A DNA stretch of 64,000 nucleotides from Isoetes taiwanensis (GCA_021234155.1 JAJEKV010000033.1:8587641-8651640), one strand, 5' to 3'. Shown: positions 26,430 through 38,481, numbered from the stretch's first letter. The notes: generated by a model not told the origin, from the letters alone. A program made the numbers and translations.

Positions 26430-26940
26430 CAAACACGTCCGCCGAGGGAAGATAGAAGGAGAGTGTTTCAAGACTGCCCGCAGCGCCCCCAGAGTGCACT
26501 AGTTTCGCTTCGGGACTCACAGCCTGGCAAAGCAGCCAACCCCAGGTTGCCGAGGGCCTCCAATCGAGGCCCATCCCCAGAATATCTCACAAGATGCGTC
26601 TTGGCGGGAGACGGCCTTGATCAGTAGAGGCCACCGCTGACCACACACAGGAGGAATTAAGAAAGAGTTCCGCGGTGACACCAAACCCACTGCAGAATGT
26701 CCCAGAAGATAGAAGGAGGCGGGTTGGAGACCGGCCCCGCAGCCAGCTCGAGTGCACTGAGGCCCATAGCCTGGCCCCAGGCTGCAGCGCCAGACCAGCC
26801 AGGTCGCCAAGCCCACCACGTGAGCATCCTCTCGAAATATCTGGCATGGTCTTGGGCGAGAGTGGCCTGACCGGTGGAGGCACCGATCGCGTTGTAGAGC
26901 CATTTATAGTAGAATACATTCTCACTCACGAGTCAGAAGG
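26430..26940. repeat. Two-copy tandem duplication (~255 bp), diverged
   Basis: The first unit starts near 26430 and the second near 26690. Paired landmarks are AGATAGAAGGA (26450/26707), GAGTGCACT (26492/26750), GCCTGG...AGCC, and GGCCT(T)GA(T)C then GG(T/A)GGAGGC-like text (26613/26864). Offsets run from 251 to 258 bp, with substitutions and small indels. Confidence 0.75.
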
Positions 26941-27059
26941 TCGCAGCAGGGGTTCCCAAAGAATGCGGAAGATATCGGTGTAGTCAGGGTATCTGGACGC
27001 GAGTCAGAATCTTAACACCAGAGGTATACCCTCGAAGTCGAGAAGTTCTCGCCGGTCGG

Positions 27060-30000
27060 TGCAGCGAAGGCCTGTACCTCTGGACCGCTGGCAAGTCGGC
27101 ATTTCAACTCGGGCCACCCTTCCAGATGCAACTCCCAGTGATCAGACAACCCTATCTGAACCCCACTGCCTGTCTGACTGTCTCCTGAGCTGCTACTAGG
27201 ATCAATTGCTCCCAGGCTGGGCGGGCTCTAATCGCCAGATTATGATGATTGATAAGTCAGAGAGTTTTATGGAAACAGTACAGAAAAATGAGGATTAAAA
27301 AGGCATGATATTACAAAACATTCCAAGACTTGGCTCGGATGAGGAGGATAAGCTCCTGCCTCCCATCCATGTGGGTATAGTCATGGACAAAGCGTGAATA
27401 AGGATTTGTCTAACTGTATCAGACGTTAATAAGAGCCTCTAACAATGTAATATAAGAAAATGCACCAGTACCATCAATGAACCCAGAACTTTGGCTGGCC
27501 GGAAGCCCCTGATCACCACCGTCGCCAAGACAGTTTGAAACGCCGGGCTCGACCGTGACTGCCCACCCATGGCAGCCGTGGAGCCTGGGAGTGACCTGAG
27601 AAAACAGGGAGGAAGAATGGTCTGGGAGAGTAAAGAGGGTGCAACAGCACCCTGGCTGTGCCCCGAACCTCGTGCAATATCACACGTGGTGGGCCTCCAT
27701 GAGACGCAAGTAAAAGCGTGACATGCCGACGTGGTCAGGCCTCAAGAGGCCACGTGGCCATGCCAAGATACAGGTGTTAGATCATATGTTTTATATATGT
27801 TTGTTCTATGTATTTAATAAGAAGCTCAAATGGCTGAAGAAAATGTTCTGGCATATATATGCAAGGTTGTGTCGTCTGGCATATGGTTTAAATTGAGTGT
27901 GGTTGTATGCTTTAATATGGTTATAGTTACATTTTAGTTAATATGTTGTATGAATTTTAATAGAGTGTATGCTTTCTATTAAGGTTTGTATGGTTTTAAG
28001 TGGTTCAAGTATGGCTGCTATCGCTGGTGGTGTCGGGGCTATGGCCTTTTAATGCGAGCTTTTCATTCGCGGAGCAATGTTAGAGACGAGGTGTAAAAAT
28101 GGAGCCAGGAAGTCCAAAGGAGCTGGCTGCCCTAGGGCTCCAGCCGGAGGAGGATGTGGGTTAGTTTTTGTTGCACCCTTGCAACTGCATTTCAGATTTC
28201 AGAAAAGGGCTGAATCAGCTGGATCCATTTGAGGGTGAATGATGAGAGGCCGATGAACATCTGAAAGAAATGTGTAAAGTTTTATATCATAGTTGATAGT
28301 AGCTTACTGCGTCCCAGTGGAAGCTCTAGTGATTGCACAAAAGCCTGTACGCTGGAGTCCCAAGCCTGGGCTTGAGATGGGCCAATTAGGATTTATTACA
28401 CACAAGAACAGGATACTCTAGAAATGCCTCCCATCGAACTATTAACACACCCCAAGGCCCACCCAAGGCCATGGAAGATCGCAGGCTCATGAGCAATCCT
28501 TGATCACAAGGAAGAGACGAAGTTCTCTAGTGGCACCCAAAGGTGCCTAAGAGGCCCAAGTGACAAATATTTAGAAAGGATGGAAAGGCACCGTCCAAAG
28601 AAAACTGGAGGGCAAATTAGGGGACAAGAGGTTGCAACCTAGATTGCACAAAGGTGTCATAAATGGATGACTCGCAGTAAGGTCCCAACAAGCACTCGAT
28701 GTACCTTCCTAAAGATAGGATTAATTTCTATTTACTCCTGTGTAGAAATTTTGGTGATGGTGTGATTTTGGCATCAATTTTGAGGGAATGAAGGTACAAA
28801 AGGAGAGCATTGAGATGGATTCTTGGGTGAGCAAGTCTTCATTTTATGATAATTTGGGAGCAAAGTTAGAAAAAGTGTAATTTTGTCTCAAAGAAGGTAG
28901 TGTAAATGCACCCACTTGAAACCTAGAGTAAACACGGAAGGCCAGCCCAGCTCTCGAGAGCCGTGAGATACATGTCTCAATCCATGCCCCCACAAGCTCG
29001 GTGAACGAAAGCACCTGGCAAAGCAGTGGTGCAGAGTGCTGCCACAACACCTTAGTCCCAAAAAGGAGTGCCTTAAGGAGGTCAACTCCATCCTAGAAAC
29101 CACCGGGAGGTAGGCCTCTTCTCAATCACATTCTAGGTTATGGAGCACCTACTTTCTGACGCGGAGGTCTCGCGTCACGCATTCTCAAAGTCACTTGCAT
29201 TCAACCAGACACTTGCATCAACTGCATAGAGAAAGAAAAGAATGGTAATTAGTAATAATTTGCGTGATCACCAAAGGGACCAACATCATGGAAAGAACAA
29301 GGTGGAGTAGTTTCCAGATGTTCTACAAATTTTTGTGGGAGCACTTGACAGATGGACCAATTGCCATGACTTTCTTGCCAAAGCTGATCCTTACCCCTGC
29401 TGCTGTCAAACGCCGTATGAAAGTAAGTCCAAGTGTATTAACACATGGTCAGTGGAACTAAATATATGGTCATTTGTGCTGATCTATGGATTGATCTCAA
29501 ACTTCCATGTGGAGTCGTATTTCATGCTTGAGAACACTAGAAAAGGATCGATAGAAGGAGGAGTGTATTCCCTCACATTCCATTTCTCTGAGGCTTTGAT
29601 GGATGATCAACCGTCATACTAAAGGCGATAAAAAGCCTGTACAATCCAAGTGCCTAGTGAACCATGAGGAATGGATGATTCCCCCAGCTTAGAGGAAATC
29701 ACCATTGTCATGTGTTCAGGGCTTGGACAACCCAAGTAAAAGAAAACAAGAATAGATGATGCTCGGGGCAAATGTCATACTGGAGAAAGGGAGTATCTGT
29801 GTTGGGGAAGCGGATTCAAGGATGGTACACGATGATGAGGATGATGGATTCTTTGAAACTCTTTCCACCAAGCAGAGAAACGTGACCACCTCCTTCGAAC
29901 TAATGATGTGTTTTGAGAGCCGATTGACCCCCAACCCAAATGGCTTTTGATGGATGATGAGGCTGCACTGAAACAGAAGGATACTGCTAGATGGCAAGGA

Positions 30001-31080
30001 CCGCTTGATGCGTGACAAAGCCACTCTAAATTGCTTTGAAGTTAGGGATGAATACCAACTATGCAATATAAGTGGAGACCAGTGATGCTGTGGATGCCCT
30101 CGTGACAAGGCATCGGGTGCTGTGGCAAAGGGGTGTCACCGGGTGAAGTTCTCATTCCCGCAGGCGGCAACCTACTACCTCCCTTCAAGACAGCATGAAT
30201 CAGGCATCAAGGATTACATAAAGACTGGGATGATAAGTTCAAATGGAAAGCACACCCACTTTAAGAAAATCAAATGGACTCCTAATCAAGTAATTGAGAA
30301 AGCTTAGGCAATATGCTTAGAAACCGGTCACCATGTGGGAGGGAGCTAAGAGACTAAGCCCTGCCAGAGTCAAGATGAGACCTTGGTGCAAGTATCGCCT
30401 ATCGCCTACTTGGGTCCCAAGTGTCAGGGAAGTAAGGCCTCAAAGCCGGCGGAGTTTTAGATCTTCCCCTGAATCCCTTCGGTGGGCGACTTTCCAAGGA
30501 AGGCGCTTCGGCTAGTAAGGTTCCCGATGATGAGGATCGTCCAATATGGTTAAAGTGGCACTTCATGCTGTGACCACCACTATGCCCGGCGAGAGGAAAG
30601 GCCCCGATTCAAATTCATTGGGAGCCATTGAGGTAAGAAGAAGGTGCAACTTGAAGGAGCAAGGCACCGACCGGGAGAAGAAGTGGAGGCCAAACAAAGT
30701 TTAATTCATGAGACCAGGAAGGTATGGTCATACATCCAAGTTCTCACATTGCAAAAGACAACACACACAAGATCCTAAGAAAGGAGATGGACAAGGCCAT
30801 GAGCAACCTCTATGCTATATCATTGTATGAGGGTGCATAATATCGAGAAGTCGAAAACTTTCTCAACTAGTGGTTTGTAAAATTTATGAGGAAAACAAGT
30901 AAACCCAATCATGTGTGTCATGTGTAATCTCTATCTGCCAACTAATTCAGAAATTTTATGGTGTGTGAGTCCCATTTTCACCGAGTCCCAAAAATCAGAT
31001 TTTGTCCGGCATTTTAATTAAATACGACTTGTCGCAAGAGGGGATTAAACCCCAGTATACGTATCGAAAACGCATGAAAA
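27060..31080. other. Unassigned stretch, no gene recognised
   Basis: Mixed composition, with an AT-rich segment at about 27780-28000. Open frames of 60-130 codons (29335-29622 and 29756-29950 on plus, 29716-30108 on minus) show no motif I can name. The overlap between 29716-30108 on minus and 29756-29950 on plus means at most one could be real. Confidence 0.5.
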
Positions 31081-31084
31081 CCCT

Positions 31085-33232
31085 TCCATGCACTCACTAG
31101 GTTTATACGGGTCTTCTCGTGTGAATCCCATGGAGATTGTAGTTGTGGAGGGCCCGCAACTACCGGGCTACTGGAAGGCAAAACCGACCGATGGTATGCG
31201 CGCCGTGAGTTACTCAAACAAGGTGGCAACCGCTGGTGTCGATCCTCACTACCCCGCTCAACAGAGCATTGCGAAGGTTTCCGACAATGGACCCGCTGCT
31301 GTGGTTATCCCCTATCTTACATGGGCGACGACACCGTCCTACCAATTACCTGGACGAGATCATGGTCGTGGGCCTAAAGATTTGCCAAACTGCTACAAGC
31401 ATTCTCGAGCAGCAATGACCTGGCTAAGCAGAGTAAGTGCATGTGCGAACTCCTCACATGCGCAGGCTTTAGACCCTACCACTCAACGATTGGACTATAT
31501 CTTTACACTGGCGGCATCGATGAAGACAACCGAAAACCATTTGCTAGGACTTGTATCATTGCTTGTGGACTTCGCGTAAGGCTTTTTGATACTATCCCCC
31601 GAAAAGCTGGCGAAGTTAGACCGCTAATCACGCCGCCTGCGGCAGTAATGCCATATACAGTCAGAGGAGAGTTGTTTTGACAGGATGCTACCGACCGCCA
31701 AGCATTCACGACGGGTCCTAAGTAGGGCTCCCTCCCCACCAACACTTTTTGGCCTCTACATTGACCCGCCGAGCCCCGCCAACGAGCATGTAGCGTAACC
31801 AGGTACCAGTCATCTCGCTGCCTCCCATCGGCGCGATTGCAAGATCTCCCGCCCTCACTCGAAGCTATGCGATCTCATCCGGATGCCCTAGACACGATAC
31901 GCGGGGCTCTGAGACATGCGTGCGTGAATCGCCAAGACCATGGTGGTTCTCATATCCTCTTCCGCCACCCCACGCCTCCCCGTGACTCACATATGGGGGG
32001 ACAACTGTGGAGATCACGCCCACCTACAAGTACCTAGGGGTGGAGTTCCCCTCCTCGCCTGTTGGGAGGCATCCATCCGCTTGGGTGACCGCCAGCCGGA
32101 AAGCGCTTTATGCCATGCGAGAACAATAGTCACCGTGTGAGCTCTATGATTGGGGCCATCGGTCCACATCTATTTGGGGTCTTTGGTCGAGCACAATCCC
32201 TCTCAGGGGGTCGAGATTTGGGCCCGGGTCATCTCTTTGGCGACACGGAATGACTTGGAGAGGCGTCCGAAGGCATTTTTGGCACGGGCACTTGGGTGAA
32301 ACCTTCAAACCCCCATCGGCCAAGCAGAAAACCGATTCTTGCCACTTCAAACGCAGCCTTTGATAGACACATCGCCTATTTTCTAAAGTGGTTAATATGG
32401 GTGATGTTTCTGGCCCCGTGACCGGGCTTTTACGCTGCGGCAACCGCAATGCCTAAAACCGCTTGGAGGGGTAAGAGAGACAAAGAGAGAGCTGGTTCGG
32501 CCAGATGGAACGTGGGCAGGTAGATGCATGCATGTGGACACAGAGGTCGATCAGGGACACCATGGAGTACCTGACGCCGCCTTGCCAAGCTCGGGACCCC
32601 TGGCCACATTTAGAGCAGGTCAAAATGGCCCATTACAAGGAGCACATCAACCCCGCTGGTCCGGGGCCCGTGAGTTCTACTGATTCCCACCGGCCGAAAA
32701 AAAAGCCACATCATCATTTCCATTCGACCGTGCCCACCATCTCCGCAGACGAGAGGGGCAATGGATTAGGGGAGCCCCCGCCAGACGAGCTCTGTCGGTG
32801 TTGTCAAGCGGGTGCCATTGAGGATGAGTCTCACACTTTCCAAAGTTACCCAGCATTTAGTCAGATCCGGGCCAGATATGTTCCCTTAGTACGACTGGAC
32901 TTGCCCCTACATTTGCTGATGAACACACCGTCAGTACGTGCTCTGGGGTCGTACATTCAGGAGGTACTGGATCTGCGAGCCCACCTTTGCCCTCCTGGCT
33001 AGCCCGTCGATCGGGCACTACTGTGTACGGTACATGAGTGTATATATTTGTGTGTTTTTGCATTTCGTATATTGGAACAGTTTGTCAGCAGGCTGATTGC
33101 TGCCACGGGTTTTCCCTCGAAAACCCTTCGGGGCGGGGGTTTTTTAATCCGGGTAGTAATCCGCTTGCTGCGCTTTTGTATTGGGTCCCATAGACTGATT
33201 GGTCTCTGTGGACGATAAAAATACCTTCCTTC
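31085..33232 (+). mobile_element. LINE copy 1, heavily degenerate (RT, C-terminal zinc knuckle, 3' tail)
   Basis: Read through frameshifts, the plus strand shows non-LTR reverse transcriptase blocks in order. The first is AGFRPxHSTI then DYIFTLAASMKTTE (about 31455-31540), followed by VDFA(K)AFDTIPRK (about 31565-31605). Next come VNRQ (about 31926) and YKYLGVEF (about 32023-32046), then a VTASRKALYAMR block (about 32085). The C-terminal Cys/His motif is CRCCQAGAIEDESH then SYPAF (about 32793-32860). The same blocks occur in the LINEs at 39.3 and 55.9 kb, so all three belong to related families. The 3' end is a short CCTTCC repeat at about 33223-33232, abutting the right half of the duplicated gene segment. 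The 5' end is uncertain. Confidence 0.85.
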
Positions 33233-33685
33233 CTTCTATTTCATGCTTGTTCTTTCCTTCAGTTTTATATATTTCTCTATATTTCATGCTTACTTTTTTT
33301 CTTTAATTTTATGATTATAACAATTATCTTATTCATTCTTGCAGCATCATAGGAGAGACAAGCACTGCCATGTGTGCAACAAACTGACAAGTGGTGTTTT
33401 TTGACACTTCCCATGAATTTTTAAAAAGAGAGAAAGATAAAGCTGATGCGTCAAATTCTTGATTTGTATATGGCATTAGCCCAAGTAGCCAAACAAAGCT
33501 GGTCTTACTGGGGATTGTAAATATTCTGTTTTAATAATCACCGTTTCTGCATCTTGATATTATTTGTATTTTGTAGTAATATTGTTTAAAAAAAACTGTT
33601 GAAAGGAACCTATGCAATTCAATGTGGATTACTGTTCGCAAAAAACTGTTGTAATCAAGCTAAGACAATTGGATGGTTGGGAATT
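33233..33685 (+). pseudogene. Right half of duplicated segment: broken last exon of CCCH-RING gene and start of the TXNL4B-like locus
   Basis: This aligns with 36962-37410 in direct orientation: intron end and acceptor, last exon, intergenic spacer, and the first bases upstream of the TXNL4B-like gene. The exon copy (33345-33462) keeps HHRRDKHC and VCN. An extra T in the run after GGTGTT creates TTT TGA, a premature stop, and one Pro is replaced by Leu. The polyadenylation signal AATAAA of the parent (37259) reads AATAATC here. No upstream exons accompany it, so it is a non-functional fragment. Homology ends near 33685. Confidence 0.9.
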
Positions 33686-33689
33686 TTAC

Positions 33690-35340
33690 TCGCTCCTCCC
33701 CTCCTACCTCGCTCCATCCCTCCTACTTGCTTTTTTTTAACACGATAAGAAAACAAGGGCCGTCCAACAGAGGCCATTGAGTCCCAACAAGAAGTTAGTG
33801 CCGTACACGTGGCAAGCAGGGTAGAACGGCCCCAGCAAAGGAAGAGCAGGGAAATTTTATTTGCTGCAAGTGCAGCTCTGCCGGAATGGAGAACTTACAT
33901 CTACGGCCGACTGCATGCATAGAGAAGAATATGAATCACATAAACATTCCCAAAAAACAATCATAGAAGTACAAAAAAAAATCCCAAAAGAATATGAAGC
34001 ACATATACAAAGAGAAGGTGGTGCAAGGCACTGATCCATCACGCACACAAAGCAACGATCTATTTCATAACTATAGAGATTTGACTAGTGTAAAACTAGC
34101 CCCAAATTCAAGACTGCCATGCAAAATTGAAGTGGGTTACTCTGCACTGTAAATCCAGCTCTGTCAAATCCGGTCTTCTGCTTAAAAGCTAGACTTCTGT
34201 CCAAGATACCACCTCTACTTTTGTAAATCCGGCCTCTACGGCGAAGCTCCTCATCTGCTGCAACTCAAATGCAGTTTCTATGGCGAAACTCTTAGAACCA
34301 ATTCCTGCCAGGCAGCCGATACCGGCTAGGCCTGTGTGCATTAGGTTTGTGTTCTATTCTAAATGTGGGCCCAAACAAATGCCGTAGGAGGAAGCCACGG
34401 AAGCGGTAAGCCCATTGCCAGCCAGATCAATTGAAGATCACAGATTGAAGATTCCAGATTCAAGCTCACAAATTAAAGATCCCAGATTCTAGATTCAAGC
34501 ATTTCATTCAAGCTCACAGATTAAAGATCCTCGACCCAAATTAAAAGCCAAAGCATCCCCCTAGCTCTGGCCCAAATTTTAAAGGCAACAGAATGCTCGT
34601 ATTTGCTAGAAGCTGATCGTGGTTGCCAGAATTTCACAAAGAGAGCCTGTTTTCGTGGCAGCCATAGTTTTGAAGGCGTTCTGCCCTGTTCTGGAAGCCC
34701 AGATTTCAACCAGGGCATCTAATACAGATCTCAACCCAGTTTCAAACCCAGATTCCAACCGATGATCTATTCAATCCACTTGTGCATCCATTTTTTTTTC
34801 CAAATCTGCATTTTCCAGCGCAATTAAACCCCTTTCTGTATTTTCTAGCCTTAATCCAGCTCGCCAAGCCAGTTATCAGAGCATGGCAAGAATGTGGGCT
34901 CTCAGAATGAAGCCATACATGTTCTTATCTGCAACTGGGTAGGCAAAATTGGAATGAGAGAAACCTCCCACACCACGTACCACTACCACACCAGGGAAGG
35001 AAAATGGGGTCTTCACTAACACGTCGCAAATCCTACGACCAAGAGCTTTTTTGCAAAAAACAAGTGCCATCCCTGTCTCGATTCTTCATTGGGAAACCTA
35101 CTCCTCTCATTCCTTTCAACTAATCCTGCTAAGCCATTAATTCCACATATTCACAGACTATTCGATGAACAACACAATGTCGCCTAGGGTATGCCCTTCG
35201 GGCAACCCAACAAGGGTAAGAATTGCTAATGTTCCAAAAACAAGGAAACAAGTATAAAATCCTTAGCGCGTTTTCCTTGGGCGGATTACGGCGATTGCGT
35301 GGCAGATGACATGTCGTTTTTTTTGCCAATTGGACGGGCG
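33690..35340. other. Gap between the duplicate and the CCCH-RING gene
   Basis: No gene recognised. A two-copy repeat of ATTCAAGCTCACA(A/G)ATTAAAGATCC lies at 34458-34482 and 34507-34530, a 49-bp period. The reverse open frames at 34521-34718 and 34876-35070 have no motif. The 3' part presumably includes the promoter of the next gene. Confidence 0.6.
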
Positions 35341-35344
35341 TAGA

Positions 35345-35498
35345 TGTGGTGTCTAATTTTTAGGGTTCTACAGCAGAACCCGAGTTTTTCCGTTCGGAAA
35401 TATTTGCTGCCGGACGAGGTCGATTATCAAATTAACTCGCAGTTTATCATTCTTTGAGAAATCCTCTCTAGGACACACCCCAGCGCGAAGTCTCCAAT
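35345..35498 (+). promoter_or_regulatory. Probable 5' UTR/core promoter of the CCCH-RING gene
   Basis: This is the sequence immediately upstream of the ATG chosen for the CCCH-RING gene. No unambiguous TATA box is visible, as is common for plant housekeeping genes. The transcription start cannot be fixed from sequence alone. Position is the only support. Confidence 0.35.
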
Positions 35499-37189
35499 AT
35501 GGCCGACAATACAGAAGGTACTCACTTCTTTCTCTGCCCCTGTAGATTCGCATTCCATTCATATAAGAAGTGCCTGTATGTCTTAACAGCTATGGCTTAT
35601 TTTGTATCTCAAACAGCCTGTACATTTATCAAGAAATCTTTCAAAAACAAAAACATGCGCAAAAGAACAGTGAATGAAGATGCAGATGAAGAGGAGGTAG
35701 GTCCAGTAGTTCCGGCTAAGAGTTCTAAGAAAGTCCATGAGGCTGCACAGAGGTTAGAGAAAGATGAGATTAAGGAGGGACCCGGGTCATTTTTTTACGA
35801 GTCAACCAAGCAGATTCAAACTGAAAATGACAACAATGCCACAGCCACCAGAGAAACTGAGACAGCTTTTGATAGGGATGCGCGTGCAATTCGGGAAAGG
35901 ATCTTAAAACAAGCAGATGACTCCTTGAAAGGAAAGAGCAGTGTTGATGATAAGTTGTACAAAGGTCTCCATGGATATACAGATCACAAGGCAGGTTTTC
36001 GAAGAGAGCATACAATTTCTGGTGAAAAGGCTGGGGGAGCCCATGGCCCTTTGAGGGCCTCTGCACATATTAGATGGTCTGTTAGATTTGATTACCAGCC
36101 AGATATCTGCAAGGATTATAAAGAAACTGGATATTGTGGTTATGGTGATGCCTGCAAGTTTATGCATGACAGAGGTGATTATAAGTCAGGTTGGCAAATA
36201 GATAGGGAATGGGATGAAGCAGAGAAGATTAAGAAAGAAAAGCTCATGCAACGCTTAGAAGGAGAGGATGTAAAGGAAGAAGATGAAGACGATGATGAGT
36301 TGCCTTTTGCTTGTTTTATATGTAGAGAGCCATACACAAACCCTGTGGTGACACATTGCAAGCATTATTTCTGTGAGCGATGCGCATTAGAGGTATGTTC
36401 TATATAACCGTTACAGTAAGAGTTCTATGAATGCTTATTATATGTACATGTCTGTGCTCATCCTTTAAGGTCTATGAGACCAAGCACATGGCTCGTCCTA
36501 CTGAAAGTACAAATTAAGCATCTCTTGTACCCCTTATGGGCATTAATTCACATGAATATTCAGGCTTTTCTGAAATGAAGGGGTGGTATGATAGTCGCAG
36601 TAGGCGAATGAATTGTCCTTGAACTCCTGCATTTGGCCTATTGTAGATAGCTAAGTATAAGACTTTGAAGGCAAATTTAGGCACCTATCAGCAGCAATTC
36701 ACACTCTACCAATAGGTTTGTAATTTTCTGCTCATGTGTGAGGCTTGCACAAATCCAGACCATACAATCTGAAAATCAAGGGCAGAGATGCATGCCATGT
36801 CAGAGGGGGGCTGCAAAACGAAAAGTAGCCGGCTTGCATTGTCTTGATTGGCTTTTGCCTATGCTGCACAATGACGAGGGCATCTAGAAAATGTGTTCAT
36901 GTGCAAAGCTTTTTAGTAACATAGATCCTACTGATTATAACATTTGGACTTTTTATCTCTTCTCTACTTCATGCTTGTTCTTTCCTTCAGTTTTATATAT
37001 TTCTCTCTATTTCATGCTTAACTTTTTCCTTCAATTTTATGATTATAACAATCGTCTTATTCATTCTTGCAGCATCATAGGAGAGACAAGCACTGCTATG
37101 TGTGCAACAAACCGACAAGTGGTGTTTTTAACACTGCCCATGAAATTTTAAAAAGAGAGAAAGATAAAGCTGCTGCGTCAAATTCTTGA
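35499..37189 (+). CDS. CCCH zinc finger and RING protein, RNF113A/Cwc24-like, 3 exons
   Basis: The family (human RNF113A, yeast Cwc24, plant zinc finger CCCH domain proteins of the RNF113 type) works in the nucleus at spliceosome activation, and the RING can act as a ubiquitin ligase. Exons are 35499-35517, 35617-36392 and 37073-37189, with GT-AG introns of 99 and 680 bp, giving 303 codons. The short first exon (MADNTE) joins in frame to ACTFIKKSF..., the usual plant N-terminus. The middle has the family block [10 protein letters not shown] and [10 protein letters not shown]. The CCCH finger (C-x8-C-x5-C-x3-H) is at residues ~171-190. The C3HC4 RING at ~239-276 is split by intron 2, with [13 protein letters not shown] in exon 2 and CYVC in exon 3. 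An acidic stretch precedes the RING. Length fits the plant family, all zinc ligands are present and no stop interrupts it. It starts 245 bp upstream of the TXNL4B-like gene on the same strand. Confidence 0.95.
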
Positions 37190-37258
37190 TTTGTATATGG
37201 CATCAGCCCAAGTAGCCAAACAAAGCTGGTCTTATTGGGATTGTAAATATTCTGTTTT

Positions 37259-37264
37259 AATAAA
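37259..37264 (+). terminator. AATAAA polyadenylation signal of the CCCH-RING gene
   Basis: A canonical AATAAA lies 70 bp after the stop codon, in the 245-bp spacer before the next gene. The duplicated copy at about 33530 has lost it. Confidence 0.6.
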
Positions 37265-37644
37265 CCGTTTCTGCATCTTGATATTATTTGTATTTTGTAT
37301 TAATATTGTTTAAAAAAAACTGTTGAAAGGAACCTATGCAATGCAATGTGGATTACTGTTCACAAAAAACTGTTGTAATCAAGCTACGACAATTGGATGG
37401 TTTGGAATTCTCAGAGCTACACAATGAGATAGATATGCGTTACCTTTTGGAAACCTTAACACGAAAGGAGGAGGCGGACCAAATCATAAGGGATACATTG
37501 GATAAAGTGTGGGCATCAGATCTTATATGCATGCAGCTAGACGAGATTGTAAGTATAAGCTTGTAGTCATGATTCGGCTTTACCATGTCTAAGTTTGACG
37601 GTATGTCTTGATGTCTCTAGCTAGCAAAATGTATGAACGATGTT

Positions 37645-38153
37645 CTCAAATTTGCAAGAATTGCGTTAGTGGATGTAGATGCTGAGGATGTACAAGTTTA
37701 CATGAAATATTTTGATATAACTTTGATTCCTTCAATCATATTCTTTTTCAATGCTGAACACGTAAAGATGGATTCTTGGTAAGCTTCTCCTTGCCTACTG
37801 CTATAAACATACTTTGCTTGAGCAATAAAAGGAGAAAAGATCCTGCAGTATGTGAGTATCATGACGTGCCTGAGATGCTTCTAATGCTGCATGCACCATT
37901 CTAATTTTGACATACTTGCAAGAATTGCTTTAGTGGAAGTAGATGCTGAGGATGTACAAGTTTACATGAAATATTTCGATATAACTTTAATTCCTTCAAC
38001 CGTATTCTTTTTCAATGCTGAACACATGAAGATGGATTCTGGGTAAGCTTCTCCTTGCCTACTGCTATAAACATACTTTGCTCGAGCAATAAAGGGAGAA
38101 AAGATCCTGCGGTATTTGAGTATCATGACATGTGAGTATCATGACGTGCCTGG
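37645..38153 (+). repeat. Tandem duplication of exon 2 and flanking intron (~225-bp units)
   Basis: 37645-37870 and 37917-38153 are near-identical: TTGCAAGAATTG, the VDAEDVQVYMKYFD coding block, GGTAAGCTTCTCCTTGCC, and GAGTATCATGACGTGCC at the end. The second copy contains a further short internal repeat of GAGTATCATGAC. The copies differ by a handful of substitutions, including the Gly/Trp-type change at the exon end (GGG versus TGG). Confidence 0.92.
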
Positions 38154-38481
38154 TATAAGCAAAGTGGAAGGTTATGGGGCTTCACAAGAGATCCTGACCT
38201 ATTTGAGGGATAAATTTGTGTAACTCATCTTTCTGTTGATGGTGTATATGTTGTGTATTAATCATACCATATTATATTATGACTGCAGAACTGCAGATCA
38301 CACGAAATGGATTGGCGCATTTTATAGGAGACAAGACTTTATAGATGTAGTAGAGGTAAGGTTTTCATTTAAATCTCCAAAAACATTCTTACCATAAAGA
38401 TGATATTCTGAAACAAGTTGGCTAAGTTACCAGGGCGGGAAAAGTTCGTTAGTTGTGTGCTAAATAGCGTTAATAAATGTA

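Larger units (their letters stand above)
20590..27060. repeat. Dispersed family of palindromic CTCGACTC-N-GAGTCGAG motifs
   Basis: Variants of the palindrome CTCGACTCxTGAGTCGAGAA recur at about 20599, 20727, 20817, 21485, 21807, 21860, 23533, 23583, 23636, 23697, 23759, 23815, 23877, 26265, 26930, 26999 and 27033. Several are followed by AAG or AAAG. Some keep both arms (GGACTCGCGAGTCGAGAAAG near 23700, TCGACCATGAGTCGAGAA near 21808). Most have lost part of one arm. Confidence 0.75.
16086..33232. mobile_element. ~17-kb composite insertion splitting the duplicated gene segment
   Basis: Homology to the parent intron ends at about 16085 and resumes at about 33233. In the parent the two points are adjacent (about 36962-36964). 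The DNA between is therefore most simply explained as inserted after the duplication. Its rightmost ~2.1 kb is a degenerate LINE whose 3' tail abuts the right half of the duplicate. The remaining ~15 kb is a patchwork of GC-rich unassigned sequence and local tandem repeats, so it is probably a nest of several insertions rather than one element. No single pair of terminal repeats covering the whole block was seen. Confidence 0.7.

Noticed and set aside
37336-37434. Upstream in-frame extension of the TXNL4B-like gene
   Set aside because: Family members start at the M-(S/R)-YLL motif. The extra 33 codons overlap the duplicated spacer, and the family has no such N-terminus.
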